From CAZEBW01 sp964510205 (GTDB lineage: Bacteria; Chloroflexota; Anaerolineae; VGOG01), in NCBI GenBank assembly GCA_964510205.1, contig CAZEBW010000010.1, forward strand, positions 16,025-80,024: 64,000 nucleotides of DNA. Reading direction: 5' to 3'. Every line of letters starts with the position of its first letter. Within the stretch, counting starts at the first letter, position 1. Shown here one piece after another: positions 1 through 13,821 of the stretch. Made by a program: the position numbers and the translations under genes. The notes under the pieces are model-generated. The model worked only from the letters and a program-made list of their open reading frames with translations, ran no database searches and had not been told where the DNA came from.

Positions 1-1091
1 GTGGCATGGCTGACCGCATCGGCAATGGAGGTCACCGGCCTGCGAACGCGCTGCGGCCTGGCCACATGATCCAACCCGCTTCGCTCCGCCTCCTGAGCAA
101 TCCGCACCATCGTCTGCACGGACTCCAGAGGATATTTACCCACCGCCGTCTCGCCAGAGAGCATGATGGCATCGGTGCCATCCAAGATGGCGTTGGCCAC
201 GTCGCTGGCCTCGGCTCGCGTGGGCCGCGGATTGCGCATCATCGAGTCCAACATCTGGGTGGCGGTGATCACTGGCTTGCCAGCGTCATTGCATTTGGCG
301 ATGATCATCTTCTGGAGTATGGGCACGTCCTCTGGCGAGGTCTCGATGGCCAGGTCGCCGCGAGCCACCATGATGGCGTCCGCGGCCTCGATGATGCCGT
401 CAATGTCGTCCACCGCCTCCGGCTTCTCGATCTTGGCCACCACGGGCACCGGGTCGCGGGAGCCAGATTGCTCCTGGATGATCTCCTTCAATTCCCGCAC
501 CTCGCCCGAGTTGCGCACAAAGGAGAGCGCAACCCAGTTCACTCCCCGCTCCAGCACAAAGCGCAGGTCCCGACGGTCCTTGTCGGTGATGGCCGGAATG
601 GCGTGCGAGGCGCGAGGCAGGTTCATGCCCTTGTTGGTCTGGAGCAACCCGCCGGTGATCACCCGACAGACGATGTCGGTCTCGCTGGTGGACAGCACTT
701 CCAGCCCCAGCAGCCCATCGTCAATGAGGATGCGATCGCCGGGCTTCACCTCTTGGGGAAGCCGGGCATACTGGACAGGCACCTCGGCGCGATGGCCCAC
801 GATGGGCTGCGTGGTCAGGATCACTTCCTCGCCAGAAGACAACAGGACGCCCTGGCCTTCCATCTCGCCCACCCGCAGCTTGGGTCCCTGGAGGTCGGTC
901 AGAATGGCGATGGGCTTGCCCACCTCGGCAGCCGCAGCGCGGATGCGCCGGATGTTCTCGCCATGAACGGATTGATCGCCGTGGGAGAAGTTCAGGCGGG
1001 CCACATCCATGCCGGCCAACATCAACTCCCGCAGCATCTCAGGCTCCCGACTGGCCGGCCCGATGGTGCAGACGATCTTAGTATACAACAT
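1..1091 (-). CDS. pyk: Pyruvate kinase, 3' end cut by the window edge
   Basis: Converts PEP and ADP to pyruvate and ATP. Reading the minus strand from the ATG at 1091 gives [20 protein letters not shown], the typical start of the family, then RLNFSHGD and [11 protein letters not shown], the conserved first beta strands of the barrel. About 363 codons are present before the sequence runs off the left edge, so the C-terminal regulatory domain is not visible. An AGAGGAAG ribosome binding site lies a few bases upstream. It follows gyrA and the cold-shock gene on the same strand but is separated from them by about 190 bases that hold a paired hairpin, so co-transcription is uncertain. With PEPCK and malic enzyme elsewhere in the window it forms part of a PEP-pyruvate-malate node. 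Confidence 0.95.
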   Translation of the reverse strand, partial: MLYTKIVCTIGPASREPEMLRELMLAGMDVARLNFSHGDQSVHGENIRRIRAAAAEVGKPIAILTDLQGPKLRVGEMEGQGVLLSSGEEVILTTQPIVGHRAEVPVQYARLPQEVKPGDRILIDDGLLGLEVLSTSETDIVCRVITGGLLQTNKGMNLPRASHAIPAITDKDRRDLRFVLERGVNWVALSFVRNSGEVRELKEIIQEQSGSRDPVPVVAKIEKPEAVDDIDGIIEAADAIMVARGDLAIETSPEDVPILQKMIIAKCNDAGKPVITATQMLDSMMRNPRPTRAEASDVANAILDGTDAIMLSGETAVGKYPLESVQTMVRIAQEAERSGLDHVARPQRVRRPVTSIADAVSHA

Positions 1092-1136
1092 GGAACACTT
1101 CCTCTGAAGTGACAGGATCTGCAGGAGCTAGCGCGG

Positions 1137-1196
1137 CGGAGTCCCCAACTCGTTGGGGGCAGTCATCCCGAACAAGTTCGGGTCTCCGCTGCCACA
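1137..1196. repeat. Paired hairpin (three-way palindrome) between csp-like gene and pyk
   Basis: Two perfect short hairpins stand side by side: CCCCAAC-TC-GTTGGGG and CCCGAAC-AA-GTTCGGG. They are enclosed by a GGCGGAG / CTCCGCT outer pairing, giving a cruciform of three stems. It resembles the other multi-hairpin intergenic elements in this window. It could act on the 5' leader of pyk, but no terminator-like T run follows. Confidence 0.5.
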
Positions 1197-1284
1197 AGGC
1201 TGTTGCCCGACTATCAGAACCAATGTGATGGCTCTGCCCAAGAAGCCCTTTCAAGTGATCCGCAAATCCCGCCGATCCGTGTTC

Positions 1285-1698
1285 TTACTCCGACAGAGGC
1301 ACGACCTCGACGGCGGACGGCCCTTTGGGAGTCTGCTCGACTTTGAACTCCACCCTCTGTCCATCTTGCAGGGTGCCGTAACCCTCGACGCCGGAATGGT
1401 GAACGAAGATGTCTTCACCGTTGGCCTGGGTAATGAAACCCCAGCCCTTGACGGCGTCGAACCATTTCACCTGTCCAATGGACTTCCCTCCACTAGGCTG
1501 CACTCCACTGGGCTGCACTCCACTGGGCTGCCGTCCAATGGGCTTCACTCCAGGCTCATCAGCAGTGCGACAGCGAGGACAGAACTTGGGCTCGAATAAC
1601 TCAGCGCCCCGTTCGGCCATTTTCCGCTGCTCGGTAACAGTGAACACGAACTGAGACCCACATTGTTCGCAAGTCATCATCTTGTCTCGGTAATTCAT
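1285..1698 (-). CDS. Zinc-ribbon / cold-shock domain fusion protein
   Basis: 137 aa. Residues 1-50 hold a probable zinc-ribbon with two CxxC pairs (CEQC and CPRC) about 30 residues apart, as in small zf-trcl-type proteins. Residues 70-137 are a cold-shock (OB-fold) domain with the RNP1-like motif KGWGFI and RNP2-like motif DIFVHHS, which bind single-stranded RNA or DNA. A linker of repeated PSGVQ units joins them. The start is supported by AGGAGG seven bases before the ATG. It sits 20 bases after the gyrA stop on the same strand and is probably in that operon. The likely role is nucleic acid chaperoning; the zinc ribbon may add another binding surface (inference). Confidence 0.85.
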   Translation of the reverse strand: MNYRDKMMTCEQCGSQFVFTVTEQRKMAERGAELFEPKFCPRCRTADEPGVKPIGRQPSGVQPSGVQPSGGKSIGQVKWFDAVKGWGFITQANGEDIFVHHSGVEGYGTLQDGQRVEFKVEQTPKGPSAVEVVPLSE

Positions 1699-1718
1699 TT
1701 TGCCTCCTATGTCTCAAA

Positions 1719-4175
1719 TTAGCTCCTGGGGCAAACCACGTCGGCCAAGCTGTCGCCGCCCCGCAGCGACATCAGCACCTTGCCCCGGGTGACGCGCCCC
1801 ATACGCGGCGCACTGCGCACCCGCAGTTTCTTGGTGCCTCCCTTGGCCGAGACCAACACGATCTGGTCGCTGCCCTTAACCACGCAGCCGCCCACCAAAT
1901 CCCCCGTCTTGGACGACAGGCTGGCTGTGACCACTCCCTTGCCGTAGCGTCCCTGGGTGGGATACTCGGCCAGCGAAGTCCACTTGCCGTAGCCTGCGCT
2001 GGTGGCCACGAACAGGCTGGCCCTGGGCTGCACCACATCCATGGCCACCACACCGTCGCCCTTGCCGAGCAGCTTGATGCCCATCACGCCGCCGGCCGGC
2101 AGGCCCATGGGTCGCACTTCTTTCTCCTCAAATCGGATGGCCTGCCCCTTCCGCGTGACCAGGATCACTTCATCCGTACCGCTGGTAAAGGCGGCCCCTC
2201 CCAGCTCGTCGCCCTCATCCACGCCCATCACGGTGAACTCCTCGCCCCGCGCGGCCAAGAAGTCGGCCAGCGTCACTCGCTTAACCTTGCCCTTGCGGCT
2301 AGCCAGCAACAGGTACCCCTCCCTGGGCTGTTCAGGGGATTTGCCGGCCGCCACGGGCAGCGCCAGGGCAGCGGCGACCTTATGGCGACGCCACAGAGAG
2401 GTCAGGTCGGCCAAGTGCTCTCCCCCGCTGGGCCTGTCGGCCTCAGGTATCTGATGCACCAGCACGGACACCGCCCGCCCGTCGGCCGTGAACAGGAAAA
2501 GCTCGTCCTGCGTGTTGGCCGCCAGCACCTGGTGGAGAGGATCCTTGACCCGTCGCCGGGTGGTCTTGATCCCCTCCTCCACAGAGTGCCGCGAGACCAG
2601 CCCATCACGGCTGATGCCGATCAGCACCTCTTCGTCGGGCAAGAGATCGCGGGCCGTGAGCTCGACCTTCTTTCGTTCCACAATCTGAGTCCGCCGAGGG
2701 TCGGCGTACTTGTCCTTGACCTCCCGCACCTCTTCCTTGATCAAGCCCAGAATCTTCTTGGGGCTGCGCAAAACGCTCTCAAGGCGACGGATAAGCTTCA
2801 ACTTCTCTTTGTGCTCATCGTCTAGCTTCCTGCGCTCCAGGGAAACCAGTCGCCGCAGAGGCGTATCCAAGATAGCCTGGGCCTGGATCTCGGTCAGCTT
2901 GAACTTGCGGCGCAGATTTCTACGAGCCGTATCCACCCTGCGGGAGCGTCGGATGGTGTCAATCACCTCGTCCAGAGCATCCAAGGCGATCAACAGTCCT
3001 TCCAGCACGTGGGCCCGCGCACGCGCCCGCTCCAGATCGTAGCGGCTGCGGCGCTCGATGATCTCACGCCGGTGGTCGAGGTAAAGCTGCAAGGCCCTCT
3101 TGAGAGACAGCAGCCGAGGCTCGCCATCCACCAGGGCCAGCATGATGATGCTGAAAGTGCTCTGCATGGGCGTGGTCTTGAAGAGATCAGCCAATACCTC
3201 GCGCGGTTCTACTGTGCGCGTCAACTCAATACAAATACGCATCCCCTGGCGGTCCGACTCGTCTCGAAGATCGGTGACGCCCTCCAGGCGGCCTTCACGA
3301 ACCTGCTCGGCGATGCGCTCAATGAGGTTGGTCTTGTTGGTCTGATAAGGCAGTTCGGTGACCACGATGCGATGGCGATTGCGGCTCATCTGTTCGATGT
3401 GGGTCTTGGCCTGGACCGTGATGCGCCCTCTCCCCACTGCGTACGCGCTGCGGAGGGCATCCGCCTCGCTGCCGTCCCCTTCGCCCGGTCGGTAGCGGTA
3501 GGCAACCCCGCCGGTGGGGAAATCGGGCCCTTTCATAAAGCGCATCAACTCCTCGACGGTGACCTCATCAAGCTCACTGGCATGGTCTATCATGTAGATC
3601 AGCGCATCGCAAACCTCGCCCAGATTATGTGGCGGAATGCTGGTGGACATGGCCACGGCGATACCCGAGCTGCCGTTGACCAACAGATTGGGAATACTGG
3701 CTGGCAGCACCTTGGGCTCTTGCAGGGTACCATCGAAGTTCTCAGCGAAATCTACGGTCTCCTTATGGATGTCCCCTAACATCTCGTTAGCTGCGAGGGC
3801 CAGCCTGGCTTCGGTGTAGCGCATGGCGGCGGGCGGATCGCCGTCCATGCTGCCGAAGTTGCCCTGGCCATCCACCAGCAGGTAGCGCAGCGAGAAGTCC
3901 TGGGCCATGCGAGCCATGGCATCGTAGACGGCCGCGTCTCCGTGGGGATGGTACTTTCCAAGCACCTCGCCCACGATGCGCGCACTCTTCTTGTAAGACT
4001 TATCGTGCTGGAGACCCATGTCGTGCATGGCGTACAGAATGCGCCGATGCACCGGCTTCAGGCCATCGCGGGCATCGGGCAAGGCTCGCGAGACGATGAC
4101 GCTCATGGCATAATCGAGATATGCCTCTTGCATCTCGTGGCCGATATCCACCTGGCGAACGGTTCCGATTTCCAT
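1719..4175 (-). CDS. gyrA: DNA gyrase subunit A
   Basis: 818 aa, normal length. It is the breakage-reunion subunit of the type II topoisomerase that introduces negative supercoils. The catalytic tyrosine is Tyr120 in RYTEARL, and the YHPHGD motif ends at residue 80. The C-terminal beta-pinwheel carries QGRYGKG near residue 735, close to the GyrA-box consensus QRRGGKG, which favours GyrA over ParC. Two long basic coiled-coil stretches lie around residues 370-470. The residue matching E. coli Ser83 is Ala81, while Asp85 matches Asp87. The start is preceded by GAGGGG. gyrB is not in the window. Confidence 0.93.
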   Translation of the reverse strand: MEIGTVRQVDIGHEMQEAYLDYAMSVIVSRALPDARDGLKPVHRRILYAMHDMGLQHDKSYKKSARIVGEVLGKYHPHGDAAVYDAMARMAQDFSLRYLLVDGQGNFGSMDGDPPAAMRYTEARLALAANEMLGDIHKETVDFAENFDGTLQEPKVLPASIPNLLVNGSSGIAVAMSTSIPPHNLGEVCDALIYMIDHASELDEVTVEELMRFMKGPDFPTGGVAYRYRPGEGDGSEADALRSAYAVGRGRITVQAKTHIEQMSRNRHRIVVTELPYQTNKTNLIERIAEQVREGRLEGVTDLRDESDRQGMRICIELTRTVEPREVLADLFKTTPMQSTFSIIMLALVDGEPRLLSLKRALQLYLDHRREIIERRSRYDLERARARAHVLEGLLIALDALDEVIDTIRRSRRVDTARRNLRRKFKLTEIQAQAILDTPLRRLVSLERRKLDDEHKEKLKLIRRLESVLRSPKKILGLIKEEVREVKDKYADPRRTQIVERKKVELTARDLLPDEEVLIGISRDGLVSRHSVEEGIKTTRRRVKDPLHQVLAANTQDELFLFTADGRAVSVLVHQIPEADRPSGGEHLADLTSLWRRHKVAAALALPVAAGKSPEQPREGYLLLASRKGKVKRVTLADFLAARGEEFTVMGVDEGDELGGAAFTSGTDEVILVTRKGQAIRFEEKEVRPMGLPAGGVMGIKLLGKGDGVVAMDVVQPRASLFVATSAGYGKWTSLAEYPTQGRYGKGVVTASLSSKTGDLVGGCVVKGSDQIVLVSAKGGTKKLRVRSAPRMGRVTRGKVLMSLRGGDSLADVVCPRS

Positions 4176-4233
4176 GTCTGCACCCCTCGGTAGTCTCCCT
4201 GTAGAGTGTTGCTACCCTAAGTCAAGCTGTTCG

Positions 4234-4323
4234 TGTCATTGCGAGGCGCGCTGTTTGCGCCGAAGCAATCTCCAGCTTACTCGTAGGAGATTGCTTCGCT
4301 CCCTGCGGTCGCTCGCAATGACA
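4234..4323. repeat. 90-bp palindromic repeat (TCATTGCGAG family), copy 1
   Basis: The ends are inverted repeats: TGTCATTGCGAG at the left and CTCGCAATGACA at the right. Inside, GAAGCAATCTCC is mirrored by GGAGATTGCTTC around a short centre, so the whole element can fold into one long interrupted hairpin. A second copy is at 44146-44231 with the same ends and a different middle. It lies in the 545-bp gap between rpoC and gyrA. Confidence 0.75.
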
Positions 4324-4443
4324 CAGCAGCAACACTTAAGGGGGGGCTACTCACCCCTCAACCTACGTCAAAGCCAGTAGACTTCCCCGGTTGTGAAAAG
4401 CCCTTTCCTCTAATATATGCCATTTCCAGGCTTTTGTCAAACA

Positions 4444-4540
4444 GTCCGCTGAATCCTGCCCATCCACCCCGTCCGTTGAACCCTGCCCGTCTACCCCGTC
4501 CGATAAATCCCCTCATCCGCCCTGTCCGCTGAATCCCCAC
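4444..4540. repeat. Degenerate 27-bp tandem repeat
   Basis: Units beginning GTCCG recur at 4444, 4471, 4498, 4524 and 4541. The first two are 27 bp and differ at a few positions; the third is 26 bp and the fourth is shortened. On the minus strand it could be read as a Gly/Arg-rich peptide in a 77-codon frame, but there is no good ribosome binding site and the reading is probably meaningless. Confidence 0.7.
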
Positions 4541-4559
4541 GTCCGTTGTTCCCTCCAAG

Positions 4560-4599
4560 CAAAAGGCGGTGACCGAATCGAACCCGATCACCGCCTTAT
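4560..4599 (-). terminator. Probable terminator downstream of rpoC
   Basis: A 10-bp stem AAGGCGGTGA / TCACCGCCTT is followed on the minus strand by TTTT. Its position 120 bases after the rpoC stop fits rho-independent termination. The loop contains GGTTCGATTC, which resembles a tRNA T-loop; this may be chance. Confidence 0.6.
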
Positions 4600-4654
4600 T
4601 CTCCAGGGGTCGCCGGGGAGGAGGTCTTCCCCGCGCCGACTAAGAGCCTATCCG

Positions 4655-4713
4655 AAAACCTGCTCGTGGCGGACCCTAGTCCGCCGCTGGACCAGGGTCC
4701 AGCGGGAGCAAAA
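4655..4713. repeat. Double-hairpin element of the GCGGAC/GCTGGAC family
   Basis: The order is GCTC, hairpin GCGGAC-CCTA-GTCCGC, hairpin GCTGGACC-AG-GGTCCAGC, then GAGCAAAA. The same stems and order occur at 47980-48076 and 49453-49549, with different loops and spacers. It lies just downstream of the rpoC stop. Confidence 0.6.
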
Positions 4714-4721
4714 GGGTTGTT

Positions 4722-9147
<4,426 letters not shown>

Positions 9148-9167
<20 letters not shown>

Positions 9168-10228
9168 GGTCTCCCTCCTGATTTGGATATGAGTTATCAG
9201 CTATTAATCGCGAGTCGCCAGACATTGGGCCGTTGGTCTCTAGGCAGCGATGGCCCCAGCAGCGCGACACGAGCGAGATATCACCGCTATCCGCCAGGGC
9301 CGACACCGTTGCCCTTACAGCAAAGGTAGGTATGCCGCAAGACACGGGCCGACACGTCCTCCAAGCCAGCAGCTTGGGTGTAGACATGGATCAGCCGCTG
9401 CACCGTGCGCTTGGAAATGCAATTCCCCCGCCGGCTGAGGAACAGACTATCAGTGCTGTTCGAAGCGGCCCGGACCTGTAAATAATCCCGCACGGCCGCG
9501 CAGGCCTGGGAATTGAGAGGAACTCGGCGGCGCTTCGCAGGAAGACGCCAGTGCGCTTCACTGGTTCCACCATCGCCGTGGTGAGGACTTTCGCCGCTGA
9601 CAGCTTCTCCGCCTCCCACCAGCAACACGCCCTCGCCATTGCCGTGCAGTTGGACATCGGACAAGCGCAATTCTGTCAACTCTCCCAGCTTGACCCCTGT
9701 CTGGAGAAACAACTGGATGATGGCATAGTCGCGCTTGACCAAGCTGGGTCGTCCCTCTTGTTGGACCGCCTCCAGGAGACGCGCGACCTCCGTGGGCTCA
9801 AGGGCCCTGGGGGGGTTTGAGTTGGGTTTGGCAACCAACCGCACTTGGGACGCAGGATTGCTCTCAGTTCGACCCGTTTCCATCGCAAAACTGTAGAACT
9901 TGCGAACCGCCTGCAGACGCCGATTGATCGTGGAGGGAGCCCACCCCTCGCTGGTCTGCATATAGCGGCGATACGCACGGATATCTTCGGGCGTCAACCT
10001 CAACAGGGAATCCTCCGCCGCATTGACGCGGGAAGACCTCCGCCACGTGTGCCAACGAGCGAAAGTTCTCAAGTCGGCCAGATAGTTGACAATGGTGATG
10101 GGCGCCAGAGCCAGCCGCTCCAAGTGTTCTTCAAATCGCACCAGCAGTTCTTCGACGTCCCCAGTCACTGACCGATACCTCGGGGCCCCCTGAGCATAAA
10201 AAAGAGCGTCTGAGAGTACGGTTCCCAT
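9148..10228 (-). pseudogene. Decayed Xer-type tyrosine recombinase
   Basis: The intact frame (313 codons, stop at 9287) has the N-terminal SAM-like domain (residues 25-115) and most of the catalytic domain, including VKLGELTELRLSDV. Directly after VLRHTY the frame is lost at an 8-base stretch, AGGTAGGT at 9324-9331 (ACCTACCT on the coding strand), an apparent 4-bp tandem duplication. Removing one copy restores LRHTFA and then a CWGHRCLETNG stretch resembling the usual LGH box, running to 9148. Even so the box II histidine is Arg and the nucleophilic tyrosine cannot be found, so it is very unlikely to be active. It ends inside the rpoC start region. Confidence 0.8.
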
Positions 10229-10279
10229 CGCTCTTGGACCATGGCAGAAATCCTCACTATCGTCATTTTATACGCAATA

Positions 10280-10308
10280 ATTATACGCCTTTCGGACGAA
10301 ATTGTCAA
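10280..10308 (-). promoter_or_regulatory. Consensus sigma-70 promoter, minus strand
   Basis: TTGACA (10303-10308) and TATAAT (10280-10285) are separated by 17 bases, a perfect match to consensus. It drives the recombinase remnant and possibly rpoC beyond it. Confidence 0.85.
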
Positions 10309-10350
10309 GTCTCGCCAGCAAGAATTTCACACCTACGTTGGAGGTGGGAG

Positions 10351-11458
10351 CTAATCCGCCCCCACGCCCACTGTAGACTGCAGGTAGGTCTCGATGAAAG
10401 GATCCAGACTTCCATCGAGGACGGCCTCAGCGTTGCCCGTTTCGTAGCCGGTGCGCAAATCCTTGACCATTTTATAGGGGTGCAGCACGTAGGAACGGAT
10501 CTGGTTGCCCCAGCCAGCCCCGACGTGCTTGCCTTTGAGTCGCGCCTGTTCCGCCTCCTGTTTCTCCTGCTCAAGATCGAAGAGGCGAGCCCGCAGAATC
10601 TTCATGGCCGTCTCCTTATTCTGGGCCTGCGAGCGCTCGTTCTGGCAAGCGACCGTGATGCCCGTGGGTAAGTGGGTGATGCGCACAGCCGAGCTGGTCT
10701 TCTGCATATGCTGCCCGCCTGGGCCGCTGGAGCGATACGTGTCAATCTCCAACTCCTCAGGCTTTATGTCCACCTCGATCTCCTCCCTGATCTGGGGCCA
10801 GACCTCTACCAGGGCAAAAGAGGTGTGTCGCCGGTGGGCAGCATCAAAGGGGGAAAGACGCACCAGGCGGTGAACGCCTTTCTCGGCCTTCAGATGGCCG
10901 TAGACGTAATCTCCTTCGACGCTGACGATGGCCCTTTTCAGACCGGCTTCCTCGCCCGGCATGCTGTCCAAGATGCTGGTCTTGTAGCCGCGTCCCTCAG
11001 CCCAGCGCAGGTACATCCTGAGCAGCATGTCCGTCCAATCCTGGGCCTCGGTGCCGCCCGCCCCGGCGTGGATGGCCAGGATGGCATCGTCCCTGTCGTG
11101 CGGACCCGAGAGGAGCAGCCAGAACTCCAGGCGCTCCAACTCGGCCTCAATGGCCTCGACTTCGCGAGCTATGTCGCCGGCCATGGACTCGTCCTCATCG
11201 GCGAGGGACAGCTCAAGCAGGGTCTGGGCATCGGTCACCCGCCCTGTCAAGCCCGCCCAGGTCTCCACCTCCTCACCAAGAGACGCCAATTTTCGCATCA
11301 CGGCCTGGGCCTCATCTGGATGATCCCAGAAGTCAGGCTTCGCCGCCTTGCGCTCCAGCCGCGCTATCTCCTGCTCTTTGCTGGCTAGGTCAAAGACGCT
11401 CCTTTATCTGTCCGATGCGCCGCCTCAACTCATCTAGTTTGTTCCTAAGTTCTTCCAT
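10351..11458 (-). CDS. prfB: Peptide chain release factor 2, with programmed +1 frameshift
   Basis: RF2 recognises UGA and UAA stops and releases the peptide. Frame zero starts at the ATG at 11458 (MEELRNKLDELRRRIGQIKERL) and meets UGA at 11390-11392. Slipping +1 at CUU-UGA-C continues as DLASKEQEIARLERKA and on to the stop at 10351, giving about 367 residues, the normal RF2 length. The stop-recognition SPF motif is in VRLSPFDAAHRR and the catalytic GGQ is in SSGPGGQHMQKT. A frame starting at 11301 is only the internal part. The next genes on the same strand are the recombinase remnant downstream and ftsY upstream. Confidence 0.96.
11389..11404 (-). promoter_or_regulatory. RF2 autoregulatory frameshift site
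   Basis: The coding strand reads AAGGAGCGTCTTTGAC: a Shine-Dalgarno-like AGGAG, three bases, then CUU UGA C. This is the classical layout that pushes the ribosome +1 when RF2 is scarce. Confidence 0.93.
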
Positions 11459-11527
11459 AATCACTCACCTCCCAGTTCTGTCGGGCATGGGTAACTCGAC
11501 AATGTTAGATTCCATCGCACGCATGGC

Positions 11528-11571
11528 CCTCTCCCCCCTAACCCCCCTCCCAACCCAACCCTGGGAGAGGG
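11528..11571. other. GC-rich hairpin between ftsY and prfB
   Basis: A perfect 9-bp pairing CCCTCTCCC / GGGAGAGGG encloses 26 bases in the gap between ftsY and prfB. No T run follows on the minus strand, so it is not a clear terminator. Confidence 0.35.
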
Positions 11572-11628
11572 GGGAAGCCGCTTCGCTTACGACTCCCCTC
11601 ATTGCCTCGTCGCCTCGTTGCCTCATCT

Positions 11629-12543
11629 CTACTCGCCAAACAACCCCTCGACGAATGCCTCTGGGTTGAATTCGGCCATGTCCTCCATCCCTTCGCCGGT
11701 GCCCACGAAATAGATGGGCAGGCCCAACTCCTCGGCAATGGCGAAGACCGCACCCCCCTTGGCCGTGCCGTCCAGCTTGGCCAGAAAGATGCCCGTCACA
11801 CCCACGTCGTCCTTGAAGTGCTGGGCCTGAGCCAGGGCGTTCTGCCCGGTAGTAGCGTCCAGCACCAGGATGGTCTCGTGGGGCGCGTCGTGCACCTGCT
11901 TGGCCGCCACACCGCGCACCTTCTTGAGCTCCTGCATCAGGTTGTACTTGGTGTGCAGACGGCCCGCCGTGTCCACGATGAGCATGTCCGCCCCACGAGA
12001 TCGAGCGGCTCGAATCGCATCGTAGACCACGGCCCCCGGATCAGCCCCTGACTGATGGGCGATCACAGCGCAGCCAGCTCGCTGGCCCCAGATTTTTAGC
12101 TGATCAATGGCCGCCGCTCGAAAAGTGTCGGCTGCGCCGAGCACGACTTTTCGGCCCTGCTCTTGATAATGATGCGCCAGCTTGGCGATGCTGGTGGTCT
12201 TGCCCGAACCATTGGCCCCCACCACCAACACCACCGTGAGCAGACGCGGCTCATCAATGATCAGAGGAGAACCGCTGTCCAATGCAGCTACGAGCTCCTC
12301 TTTGAGCATCTCCTCCACAGCTCTGGCATCATGCACTCGCTCTTGGGCAACGCGCTCTCGCAGCCTTTGCACAAGCGCGATGGTGGTGTTCACCCCGACA
12401 TCGGCCTGGATCAGGAGCTCCTCCAGTTCCTCCCAAAGCTCCTCGGTGACTTCGTTGGCCCCAAACAGGCCCGCGACCCGCCCGAAAAAAGACTGGCGGG
12501 TTCGCGTCAGGCTATCCTTTATCTTATTTGAACGACCAAACAT
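11629..12543 (-). CDS. ftsY: Signal recognition particle receptor FtsY
   Basis: 304 aa GTPase that docks SRP-ribosome complexes at the membrane. The short N domain covers residues 1-90. G motifs are [10 protein letters not shown] (109-118), DTAGR near residue 193 and [10 protein letters not shown] near 255. It lacks the long acidic A domain of E. coli FtsY, as many non-proteobacterial homologues do. The start has GGGAGG upstream and a well-formed promoter at 12566-12594. rnc, smc and ftsY are often one cluster in bacteria; here ftsY is on the opposite strand several kb from smc. Confidence 0.95.
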   Translation of the reverse strand: MFGRSNKIKDSLTRTRQSFFGRVAGLFGANEVTEELWEELEELLIQADVGVNTTIALVQRLRERVAQERVHDARAVEEMLKEELVAALDSGSPLIIDEPRLLTVVLVVGANGSGKTTSIAKLAHHYQEQGRKVVLGAADTFRAAAIDQLKIWGQRAGCAVIAHQSGADPGAVVYDAIRAARSRGADMLIVDTAGRLHTKYNLMQELKKVRGVAAKQVHDAPHETILVLDATTGQNALAQAQHFKDDVGVTGIFLAKLDGTAKGGAVFAIAEELGLPIYFVGTGEGMEDMAEFNPEAFVEGLFGE

Positions 12544-12565
12544 GCCCTAGTTTACCTCCCACGGT

Positions 12566-12594
12566 ATTATACTACAAACAGGCGATTCTGACAA
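12566..12594 (-). promoter_or_regulatory. Sigma-70 promoter for ftsY
   Basis: TTGTCA (12589-12594), a 17-base spacer and TATAAT (12566-12571) lie 23 bases before the ftsY ATG. Confidence 0.85.
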
Positions 12595-12633
12595 AGATGG
12601 CGTGACCAAACGACGCGAACGGTGTTGTTATTC

Positions 12634-12662
12634 TTGAGCAAAAACAGCACTTGTGGTATAAT
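12634..12662 (+). promoter_or_regulatory. Sigma-70 promoter for threonine synthase
   Basis: TTGAGC (12634-12639), 17 bases, TATAAT (12657-12662). It diverges from the ftsY promoter about 40 bases away. GGAGG at 12671-12675 follows. Confidence 0.8.
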
Positions 12663-12688
12663 CTCGTTCGGGAGGCCGATCATCAACC

Positions 12689-13780
12689 ATGAACCTACAC
12701 TGCTCACAATGCAAACGAACCTATCCTCACCACACCCATCAATGGCGCTGCGAGTGCGGCGGCGTCTTCGAGCTGGAAGGCGCGCCCGACTTCGACCAGG
12801 ATAAGATTGAGACAGGCGATTGCAGCCTGTGGCGATATCGGGCCATGCTGCCGCTGCCGGACGCACAGAGCATCATCTCCCTGGGCGAAGGCTTCACCCC
12901 CCTGGTCGAAACCCAGGTCTACGGCGCCAACATCCACTGCAAACTGGAGTTCCTGGCCCCCACGGGGTCTTTCAAAGATCGGGGCACGGCTGTGCTCATC
13001 AATGTGCTGCGGGAGTTGGGAGTGGAGAAAGTGGTGGAGGATTCCTCGGGGAACGCGGGAGCCAGCCTGGCAGCTTACGCCGCACGCAGCGGGATAGAGG
13101 CCGAGATTTACGTCCCGGCCTACGCCTCACCGGCCAAGCTTCACCAGATCGCCGTCTACGGAGCCAGGCTGATCAAGGTGGAAGGACCCCGCGAGAGAGC
13201 GGCCGAGGCTGTTCAGGAGGCAGCCGCCCAGGGCGCTTACTACGCCAGCCACTACTATAACCCCTTCACGCTGGAGGGCCTGAAGACCATCGCCTACGAG
13301 ATTTGGGAGCAAGTGGGCGGTCGCGCTGCCGACAACGTGGTTCTGCCCGTCGGCCACGGCACGCTGCTGCTGGGCGCCTATCGCGGCTTCCAAGACCTGC
13401 TGTCCGCCGGTCTGATCGAGAGGCTGCCCCGCCTGTTCGCCGTCCAGGCCGAGACTTGCGCCCCCCTGTACGAAGCTCATCAACGCGGGCTGGAGGACGC
13501 CTCCCCCATTGAGAAGGACGAGACTGTGGCTGAGGGCATCAGCATCGCCCAGCCAGTGCGAGGCCGCCAGATCTTGGCCGCAGTGCGGGAGACGGGCGGC
13601 GCCGTGCTAGCCGTGAGCGACGAGGAGACGCTGCACGCCCGCGACCAACTGGCCCGCCGGGGGCTTTATGTCGAGCCAACCTCAGCGGTGGCCATCGCCG
13701 CGCTGCGGCAACTCGGCGATCTCATCAAATCTGAGGAGCTCACCATCGTTCCCCTGACGGGGAGCGGACTCAAGGGTTAA
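12689..13780 (+). CDS. thrC: Threonine synthase-type PLP enzyme
   Basis: 363 aa, fold-type II PLP enzyme; threonine synthase turns O-phosphohomoserine into threonine. An N-terminal zinc ribbon has CSQC (5-8) and CECGG (21-25), as in many ThrC proteins. The PLP lysine is Lys96 in PTGSFKDRGT, and SSGNAGAS binds the cofactor phosphate region. The C-terminal VEPTSAVAIAAL and LTGSGLKG also match the family. Related threonine dehydratases lack the zinc ribbon, which supports ThrC. It has its own promoter and stands apart from other amino acid genes. Confidence 0.87.
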   Translation: MNLHCSQCKRTYPHHTHQWRCECGGVFELEGAPDFDQDKIETGDCSLWRYRAMLPLPDAQSIISLGEGFTPLVETQVYGANIHCKLEFLAPTGSFKDRGTAVLINVLRELGVEKVVEDSSGNAGASLAAYAARSGIEAEIYVPAYASPAKLHQIAVYGARLIKVEGPRERAAEAVQEAAAQGAYYASHYYNPFTLEGLKTIAYEIWEQVGGRAADNVVLPVGHGTLLLGAYRGFQDLLSAGLIERLPRLFAVQAETCAPLYEAHQRGLEDASPIEKDETVAEGISIAQPVRGRQILAAVRETGGAVLAVSDEETLHARDQLARRGLYVEPTSAVAIAALRQLGDLIKSEELTIVPLTGSGLKG

Positions 13781-13821
13781 GGCTTCGTCCAACGTACCAA
13801 TCAAATAACAAGGAGGTTCAA

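Noticed and set aside
4358..4591. Minus-strand 77-codon frame with Gly/Arg/Phe repeats
   Set aside because: It is simply the translation of the 27-bp tandem repeat, lacks a ribosome binding site and overlaps the rpoC terminator.
4566..4592. tRNA T-arm-like sequence downstream of rpoC
   Set aside because: Only the GGTTCGATTC loop matches; no acceptor, D or anticodon arm surrounds it.
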